A stretch of 5,716 nt of DNA from Betaproteobacteria bacterium. GTDB taxonomy: Bacteria; Pseudomonadota; Gammaproteobacteria; Burkholderiales; SG8-39. Positions 1-4,084 of the stretch are shown here, piece by piece (positions within the stretch are counted from its first letter, which is position 1; every line of letters begins with the position of its first letter). The stretch covers positions 1-5,716 of the forward strand of contig JAEKLK010000267.1 of the NCBI GenBank assembly GCA_019509895.1, read 5' to 3'. The position numbers and the translations under genes were made by a program. The notes beneath the pieces are model-generated. The model saw nothing but the letters and a program-made list of their open reading frames with translations, was not told where the DNA came from and ran no database searches.

Positions 1-985
1 CGAGGACCAGCTTGCCGATCATCTTTCCCGATTCCAGCTTCTCGTGCGCGCGGCGCAGATTGGCGGCGTTGATCGGCTCGAGCGTCTCGCGCAACGTGGT
101 GCGCAGCTTGCCGGCGTCGAGCCAGTCGGCGACCTGGTCGAGGACCCGGTGCTGCTCGATCATGTCCGGCGTCTGGAAGCGCGAGCGGGTGAACATCAGC
201 TCCCAGCAGACGCTCGCGCTATTGGAGCGCACTGCGTCCATCGCGAGCGGATCCCGGTTGCCGACGATCGCCACGACAGCGCCCTGCGGCGCGACGAGAT
301 CGGCCATCGCCGGCCAGTGCGCGTCGAGTTCGCCGCTGAAGTTGGCGATGTAGTCGACCTGCTTGAAGCCGAGCGCCTCGAGCTGCGGCCGCAGCGCCTT
401 GCGATGATCGGCCACGTGATCGGCGCCGAGGTCCTTCACCCAGGAGATGGTCTCCGGCCGCGACGCGGTGGCGATCACTTTCAGCCCGGTCGCCTTGGCG
501 ATCTGGATGCCGATCGAGCCGACGCCGCCGGCCCCGTTGATGATGAGCACGGAGGCGCCGCTCTCGGGGCGGATGTTCATGCGGTCGAAGAAAGCTTCCC
601 AGGCGGTGATGGCGGTGAGCGGAACGGCGGCAGCCTGCGCGAAGTCGAGCTTCTTCGGTTTGCGGCCGACGATGCGCTCATCCACGAGCTGGTATTCGCT
701 GTTCGAGCCTGCTCGCGTGACGTCGCCGGCGTAGTACACCGCGTCGCCCGGCTTGAACAGCGTGACCTGCGCGCCAACGGCCGCCACGGTGCCGGCGGCA
801 TCCCATCCGAGAACGCGTGGCGCGCTGTCGGTCTTCGCCGGATCGGCCCGGCGCTTGGTGTCGACCGGGTTGACCGACACGGCTTCGATCTTGACGAGCA
901 GGTCGCGCGGACCGGGGTTGGGTTTCGGCAGCTCGATGTCGACGAGCGAGGCGATGTCGCGGGTAGTGTGGGCAATGACTTTCAT
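1..985 (-). CDS. Zinc-type alcohol dehydrogenase-like / quinone oxidoreductase family protein (3' end cut by window)
   Basis: A medium-chain dehydrogenase/reductase, expected to be a cytosolic NADPH-dependent oxidoreductase acting on quinones or enals; the substrate cannot be told from sequence. I translated 328 residues before the edge. The N-terminal GroES-like domain (about residues 1-125) carries VNPVDTKRR (38-46) and RVLGWDAAGTV (57-67). The Rossmann domain starts with the nucleotide-binding glycine motif NGAGGVGS (150-157). The visible end, ESGKMIGKLVL, is the typical family C-terminus, so only a few codons are missing. The catalytic-zinc Cys/His ligands of true alcohol dehydrogenases are absent, as in the quinone reductase branch; 'zinc-type' is a family name here. 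The ATG at 985-983 is chosen because it has a GGAG site five bases upstream and overlaps the phosphatase stop as ATGA, which implies translational coupling. It is the last visible gene of the ubiG-phosphatase unit. Family assignment is firm; specific function is not. Confidence 0.88.
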   Translation of the reverse strand, partial: MKVIAHTTRDIASLVDIELPKPNPGPRDLLVKIEAVSVNPVDTKRRADPAKTDSAPRVLGWDAAGTVAAVGAQVTLFKPGDAVYYAGDVTRAGSNSEYQLVDERIVGRKPKKLDFAQAAAVPLTAITAWEAFFDRMNIRPESGASVLIINGAGGVGSIGIQIAKATGLKVIATASRPETISWVKDLGADHVADHRKALRPQLEALGFKQVDYIANFSGELDAHWPAMADLVAPQGAVVAIVGNRDPLAMDAVRSNSASVCWELMFTRSRFQTPDMIEQHRVLDQVADWLDAGKLRTTLRETLEPINAANLRRAHEKLESGKMIGKLVL

Positions 986-1629
986 AGGTGCTCCAGGAGT
1001 TCGAGCGGATGGTCGATGATGGCATCGGCATTCCAGGCCGCGGGGCCGGGATGGTCGGTGCCGTGGTAACCGTATTGCACGGCGACCGAGCGCATGCCGG
1101 CGGCGCGCGCCGCTTGAATATCGCGCAGGTCGTCGCCGACGTAGATGCAGTCCGCGGGCGCGAGGGAAAGTTTTTCTGCCGCCGCCAGCAGCGGCGCCGG
1201 ATGCGGCTTGAGATGCGGTGTGGTGTCGCCGCAAACCACGCACGCCGGGCTCACGCGCAGCTCGCCGACCAGGCAAGTGGTAAAGCGCGTCGCCTTGTTG
1301 GTGACGATGCCCCAGGCGATCGCACGCGCATCGAGCTCCGCGATCAGCTCCTCCATCCCGGGGAAAAGGCGCGTGTCGACGCAGATCGCGCCGGCATAGT
1401 TGTCCAGGAACTCGTCGCGCATGGCGATGTAGTCGCGGTGGTCCGGCGTCATGTCGAAGCCGATGCGCAAGAGCCCGCGCGCGCCCATGGACGCGTAGGG
1501 CCGCACCACTTCAGGTGCGAGTGCTGCAAGGCCGCGCTTGGTGCGCATGGCATTCAGCGCCGCCGCAAGATCGGGCGCCGTGTCGGCAAATGTGCCGTCG
1601 AAGTCAAAGAGCACCGCGCGGCTATTCAC
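982..1629 (-). CDS. mupP: HAD-family phosphatase, probably N-acetylmuramic acid 6-phosphate phosphatase (MupP); alternatively phosphoglycolate phosphatase (Gph)
   Basis: A cytosolic haloacid dehalogenase-superfamily phosphatase of 215 residues. All four HAD motifs are visible: FDFDGT with nucleophile Asp9 and acid/base Asp11; Thr110 in the IVTNKA strand; Lys141 in HLKPHP; and the Mg-binding acidic motif VGDDLRD (Asp166, Asp167, Asp170). A helical cap lies between motifs I and II, as in the Gph-like group. Automatic annotation would normally say phosphoglycolate phosphatase. In Pseudomonas the gene directly after ubiG is mupP, which dephosphorylates MurNAc-6-phosphate in the peptidoglycan recycling route that bypasses de novo UDP-MurNAc synthesis; the same position here favours that role, by inference. 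The GTG at 1629 overlaps the ubiG stop by eight bases and gives the usual short N-terminus (MNSRAVLFDFDGT). No clear Shine-Dalgarno precedes it, so translation probably depends on ubiG. A more upstream GTG at 1683 is possible but adds 18 unrelated residues inside ubiG. Confidence 0.85.
   Translation of the reverse strand: MNSRAVLFDFDGTFADTAPDLAAALNAMRTKRGLAALAPEVVRPYASMGARGLLRIGFDMTPDHRDYIAMRDEFLDNYAGAICVDTRLFPGMEELIAELDARAIAWGIVTNKATRFTTCLVGELRVSPACVVCGDTTPHLKPHPAPLLAAAEKLSLAPADCIYVGDDLRDIQAARAAGMRSVAVQYGYHGTDHPGPAAWNADAIIDHPLELLEHL
991..995 (-). promoter_or_regulatory. Ribosome binding site of the dehydrogenase gene
   Basis: On the minus strand TGGAG lies five bases before the ATG at 985. 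It is inside the last codons of the upstream phosphatase gene. This fixes the start and, with the ATGA overlap of stop and start, indicates translation by reinitiation or coupling. Confidence 0.6.
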
Positions 1630-2314
1630 GCACGCAGCGCACGAGGTAGTTGACGTCGCAGTCGCGCCCGAGGCGATATTCACGCGTGAAGGGGTTGTAA
1701 GTCATGCCCACCAACTCCACGGGAAGGAGAGACGCAGCGCGCGCGAAGCGCGAGAGCTCGGAGGGCTTGATGAAGCGCAGGTAGTCGTGCGTGCCGCGCG
1801 GCAGCAGCCGCAGGATGTACTCGGCGCCGAGCACGGCGAAGAGGTACGACTTCGGGTTGCGATTGAGGGTGGAGAAGAATACCTGGCCGCCGCGACGCAC
1901 CAGCCGGGCGCAGGCGGCGACCATGGCAGCCGGCTCGGGCACGTGCTCGAGGAGCTCCATGCAAGTGATGACGTCGAAGCTGTCCGCATGCCGGGCCGCA
2001 TATTCTTCGGCGCTCGCGTGCGCGTAGACGACGTTGGCCTTGCTCTGCAGCAGGTGAAGCTCGGCAACGCGCAGCGATTTCTCGGAGAGGTCGATGCCGG
2101 TCACCGCGGCGCCGCGCGCCGCCATCGCTTCGGTAAGGATGCCACCGCCGCAACCGACATCGAGCACCCGCTTGCCGGCGAGCGCCGCGCGCTCGTCGAT
2201 CCAGCCCAGGCGCAGCGGGTTGATGTCGTGCAGCGGCCGGAATTCGCCTTGCGGGTCCCACCACCGGTGCGCGAGCTGGCTGAACTTCTCGAGCTCTGCC
2301 GGATCGGCGTTCAC
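1622..2314 (-). CDS. ubiG: UbiG, bifunctional 2-polyprenyl-6-hydroxyphenol methylase / 3-demethylubiquinol 3-O-methyltransferase
   Basis: Carries out both O-methylations of ubiquinone synthesis using S-adenosylmethionine, working at the inner membrane face. The 230-residue length is close to the 240 of E. coli UbiG. The N-terminal signature is present (RWWDPQGEF at 17-25, then LHDINPLRLGWI). SAM motif I is VLDVGCGGGIL (50-60), with Asp75 ending strand beta-2 (VTGIDLS) as the ribose-binding acidic residue. The family stretches CMELLEHVPEP (118-128), FFSTLNRNPKS (146-156), the GTHDY...FIKP loop and DVNYLVRC at the C-terminus all match E. coli UbiG as I remember it. The start is a GTG at 2314, the only in-frame start before conserved sequence; an ATG eight bases upstream is out of frame. 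A GGGA site lies ten bases upstream. The terminator of the preceding OmpA gene ends 14 bases before the start, so expression probably relies on read-through or a promoter inside that gene. The stop overlaps the following phosphatase gene. Confidence 0.96.
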   Translation of the reverse strand: MNADPAELEKFSQLAHRWWDPQGEFRPLHDINPLRLGWIDERAALAGKRVLDVGCGGGILTEAMAARGAAVTGIDLSEKSLRVAELHLLQSKANVVYAHASAEEYAARHADSFDVITCMELLEHVPEPAAMVAACARLVRRGGQVFFSTLNRNPKSYLFAVLGAEYILRLLPRGTHDYLRFIKPSELSRFARAASLLPVELVGMTYNPFTREYRLGRDCDVNYLVRCVRE

Positions 2315-2324
2315 GCGGTCATTG

Positions 2325-2328
2325 TCCC
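2325..2328 (-). promoter_or_regulatory. Candidate ubiG ribosome binding site abutting the terminator U-tract
   Basis: GGGA on the minus strand, ten bases before the ubiG GTG, begins directly after the last T of the eight-T tract. The spacing is a little long. Between site and start lies an out-of-frame ATG (2322-2320) opening a three-codon ORF, Met-Thr-Ala, whose TGA (2313-2311) overlaps the ubiG GTG. Confidence 0.4.
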
Positions 2329-2356
2329 AAAAAAAAGCCCCGCCGAAGCGGGGCTT
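2329..2356 (-). terminator. Rho-independent terminator after the second OmpA-family gene
   Basis: Read on the minus strand, AAGCCCCGC and GCGGGGCTT form a nine-pair stem around a UUCG loop closed by C-G, the especially stable C(UUCG)G tetraloop. It runs straight into eight T residues. It lies 20 bases after the OmpA stop and 14 bases before the ubiG start. Confidence 0.92.
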
Positions 2357-2376
2357 CCTTTCGCGCGGAGAGCGCT

Positions 2377-3345
2377 TTACTTGTTGGTCGAGCCCGACTC
2401 GCTCGACGAAGAGCTGCCCGAGCTGCCTGGGCTGCGGGTGCCCGAAGGACTATACCCGGACGAGCCGCTCGAGCCGGGCGCGTTGACCGTACCGCTCGCG
2501 CTGCCGGAACTCGAGCCGGTCGTGCCGGTTGTGCCGGCGGCCCCGGTGGTCGCGGGCGCGCGGCCGGCGGTCTGCTCGCGGCTGCCGAGCAGTTCCGCAT
2601 CGACGCGACGATCGGGCTGCAGGCAGGCAATCAGCTTCTGGTTCTTGTTGCTCTCAGGTCCCATGCGCTTGCACTGGTCTCCGGTCACGGGCTCGCTCTC
2701 GCCCTTGCCAGCGACCTGCAGCCGGCTGCTGTCGACCCCTTTTGACTTCAGATAGTCGGCCACGGCCTGCGCGCGCTGCTCGGAGAGCTCCTGGTTGTAA
2801 TCCTCGGAGCCGATACGATCGGCGTGGCCGGTGAGCGCCACGCGCTCGACGTTCGCGCCCTGCGCCTGCTTCGCGAGGTCATCGAGTTTTTGCTGACCTG
2901 CAGGTGTGAGCTCGGAGCGATTGAAGCCGAACAGTACGTCGGTTGAGAGCGTGATCTTCTCGATCACTACCGGCTCGGGCGCAGGCGCCGCAGCGGCGAG
3001 CGGCGCGGGAGCGGGCGTCGGCTGGGCCTGGACGACCGGCACGGGCGCGACCGCCGCGCGCGGCACCGCATCACACGGTGCGGCTGCCTTGTCCGGTGTC
3101 CAGTCCGATCCCGCGCGCCAGCAAAGGCCGAACGGGTTGGTTGCTACTACGCCGGCGCCCACCACGCCGGCACCGGAGCCGACATAGCCTTGCGACGGCG
3201 GCGGGTTCGCCGGATTCGTCGTGGCGCCTGCGGTTTGCGGCGCGGTGCTCTTAGCCGCTGGTGCGGCGGTGCCTTGGTACGCTGATTGTGCGTACGCACC
3301 ACCCGCCAGTGCGGCGATGAGTACTGCCAAGATGCGCTTCTCCAT
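2377..3345 (-). CDS. OmpA-family outer membrane/periplasmic protein with Ser/Gly-rich C-terminal tail
   Basis: A 322-residue exported protein that should bind peptidoglycan and help hold the outer membrane to the wall. Residues 1-19 are a signal peptide (MEKR, hydrophobic core, AYA cut before Gln20); there is no lipobox. Residues 20-125 are Ala/Pro/Gly-rich, with one conserved-looking segment, GLCWRAGSDWTP...PCD, holding Cys75 and Cys91. There is no eight-stranded OmpA barrel. The OmpA C-terminal domain spans about 130-254: TDVLFGFNRSELTP, then GHADRIGSEDYNQELSEQR with Asp176 and Arg191 at the spacing of the diaminopimelate-binding pair of E. coli OmpA (Asp241/Arg256). Cys225 and Cys241 flank the insert before LQPDRRVDAEL. 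The odd part is residues 259-322: 35 of 64 are Ser or Gly, the rest mostly Thr, Ala and Pro. The ATG at 3345 is supported by AAGGAGA just upstream and by the signal peptide. The gene has its own upstream spacer and a strong terminator, which suggests high, independent expression. Confidence 0.93.
   Translation of the reverse strand: MEKRILAVLIAALAGGAYAQSAYQGTAAPAAKSTAPQTAGATTNPANPPPSQGYVGSGAGVVGAGVVATNPFGLCWRAGSDWTPDKAAAPCDAVPRAAVAPVPVVQAQPTPAPAPLAAAAPAPEPVVIEKITLSTDVLFGFNRSELTPAGQQKLDDLAKQAQGANVERVALTGHADRIGSEDYNQELSEQRAQAVADYLKSKGVDSSRLQVAGKGESEPVTGDQCKRMGPESNKNQKLIACLQPDRRVDAELLGSREQTAGRAPATTGAAGTTGTTGSSSGSASGTVNAPGSSGSSGYSPSGTRSPGSSGSSSSSESGSTNK
2380..2571 (-). other. Low-complexity Ser/Gly/Thr tail region of the OmpA-family protein
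   Basis: This encodes residues 259-322, after the folded domain has ended. The pattern is short runs such as TTGTTG, SSGSSG and PGSSGSSSSS without a strict period, ending in Asn-Lys. It looks intrinsically disordered. Orthologous short OmpA proteins usually stop soon after the RRV...E strand, so this is an extension whose role I cannot name. Confidence 0.75.
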
Positions 3346-3350
3346 CCTCG

Positions 3351-3357
3351 TCTCCTT
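3351..3357 (-). promoter_or_regulatory. Ribosome binding site of the second OmpA-family gene
   Basis: AAGGAGA on the minus strand, five bases before the ATG at 3345. It is the strongest Shine-Dalgarno match in the window and it decides the start against the longer open frame, which extends upstream to 3474 through the terminator. Confidence 0.75.
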
Positions 3358-3441
3358 GTGGAAAACGTTCAAAAACCGTCGCGCCGACCGGATCAGGGCG
3401 GCATGGACCACTCGGAGCAGCAAACGGCGTGCCGCAAATAG

Positions 3442-3464
3442 AAAACCCCGCCGAAGCGGGGTTT
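3442..3464 (-). terminator. Rho-independent terminator after the OmpA-family lipoprotein gene
   Basis: On the minus strand AAACCCCGC and GCGGGGTTT pair around a UUCG loop closed by C-G. The U-tract is short (TTTT then C, TATTTG), so it should be weaker than its near-twin at 2329-2356, which shares the same CCCCGC-TTCG-GCGGGG core. It is 54 bases after the stop of the lipoprotein gene. Confidence 0.8.
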
Positions 3465-3518
3465 GGATGGTCAAGGAGGGCTATTGCCTTGCTGCCGGCT
3501 TACGCCCATAGAACGCGG

Positions 3519-4058
3519 TTACTGTCGGCGCGTGCCGATGACTTCGATCTCGACGCGGCGGTTCTTGGCGCGACCTTCGCGCGTGCGGTTGTCGGCGACC
3601 GGCTGCTTCTCGCCCTTGCCTTCGGTGTAGATGCGATTCGCCTCGATGCCTTTAGACACGAGGTAAACCTTCACCGATTCGGCGCGGCGCACCGAGAGCT
3701 TCTGGTTGTACGCGTCGCCGCCAATCGAATCGGCATGGCCGATGGCGATGACGACTTCGAGGTTGATTCCGCGTACCTTGGCAGCGAGGTCGTCGAGCTT
3801 CGCCTTTCCGTCGGGCTTCACCACCGACTTGTCGAAGTCGAACAGCACGTCGGCGGCGAAGGTGACCTTCTCCGCGACCGGCTTCGGCTTCGGCTCGGGC
3901 TTGGGTTCGGGTTTCGGTGCCGGCGCGGGCTCGGGCGCCGGCGCGGGTTTCGGCGCAGGCGCAGGTTCTGGCGCCGGCGCGGGCTTCGGGGTTTCCTGAG
4001 TGGCGCACGCGGCGGCGAACGCCACGGCGATGAGCAGGCTCCACGTTTTCTTTGTCAT
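3519..4058 (-). CDS. OmpA-family (Pal-like) peptidoglycan-associated lipoprotein with Pro-Ala-Lys/Glu spacer
   Basis: A 179-residue protein expected to be anchored in the outer membrane by lipid and to bind peptidoglycan with its C-terminal domain. Residues 1-17 are a lipoprotein-type signal (MTKK, hydrophobic LLIAVAFAAA) followed by Cys18; the lipobox AAAC is weak because -3 is Ala rather than Leu, so lipidation is likely but not certain. The residue after Cys is Ala, not the Asp that retains proteins in the inner membrane. Residues 24-60 are a rigid Pro spacer with two exact 12-residue repeats, then alternating KPEP. The OmpA domain covers about 64-175: DVLFDFDKSVVKPDGKAKL, then GHADSIGGDAYNQKLSVRR with Asp110 and Arg125 at the diaminopimelate-binding spacing, and AKNRRVEIEV at the end. 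It lacks the cysteine insert of its two neighbours. The ATG at 4058 has AGGGA six bases upstream. It starts 26 bases after mtaD with no terminator between, so co-transcription is possible. Confidence 0.92.
   Translation of the reverse strand: MTKKTWSLLIAVAFAAACATQETPKPAPAPEPAPAPKPAPAPEPAPAPKPEPKPEPKPKPVAEKVTFAADVLFDFDKSVVKPDGKAKLDDLAAKVRGINLEVVIAIGHADSIGGDAYNQKLSVRRAESVKVYLVSKGIEANRIYTEGKGEKQPVADNRTREGRAKNRRVEIEVIGTRRQ
3879..3989 (-). repeat. In-gene repeat coding a Pro-Ala-Lys/Glu spacer
   Basis: This encodes residues 24-60 of the lipoprotein. Two adjacent 36-base units (3951-3986 and 3915-3950) encode the identical 12 residues KPAPAPEPAPAP; by eye they differ at 6 of 36 bases, all silent. 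A further KPEPKPEPKPKP stretch follows. Identical protein with diverged DNA suggests an old duplication kept by selection on the protein. Confidence 0.8.
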
Positions 4059-4064
4059 CGGGTG

Positions 4065-4069
4065 TCCCT
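4065..4069 (-). promoter_or_regulatory. Ribosome binding site of the OmpA-family lipoprotein gene
   Basis: AGGGA on the minus strand, six bases before the ATG at 4058, inside the 26-base gap after mtaD. It supports the short lipoprotein frame over the longer open frame that runs back into mtaD. Confidence 0.65.
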
Positions 4070-4084
4070 GAAAATTTATTGCTA

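Larger units (their letters stand above)
3346..3518 (-). other. Intergenic region between the two complete OmpA-family genes
   Basis: This is the longest non-coding stretch in the window, 173 bases. It holds a weak possible stem-loop (3478-3507), a UUCG-loop terminator (3442-3464) and the leader of the second OmpA gene. The roughly 95 bases between terminator and start should contain a promoter, because the gene upstream is terminated. I see no convincing -35/-10 pair; the only AT-rich patch, GGTTTTTGAACGTTTTC near 3360-3380, lies very close to the ribosome binding site. Confidence 0.55.

Noticed and set aside
44..1069. Long plus-strand open frame of 341 codons opposite the dehydrogenase gene
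   Set aside because: It is antisense to a gene with clear family motifs, is rich in Arg, Ala, Asp and Val as expected for a GC-rich shadow frame, and has no recognisable domain.
1538..2755. Plus-strand open frame of 405 codons across the phosphatase, ubiG and OmpA genes
   Set aside because: It spans the antisense of three recognisable genes and reads through a terminator hairpin. Its Pro/Leu/Glu-rich end is just the reverse complement of the Ser/Gly tail. Taken as a shadow.
3346..3474. N-terminal extension of the second OmpA protein up to 3474
   Set aside because: It would translate through the terminator and place 43 Arg-rich residues ahead of a good signal peptide. The ATG at 3345 has a strong Shine-Dalgarno.
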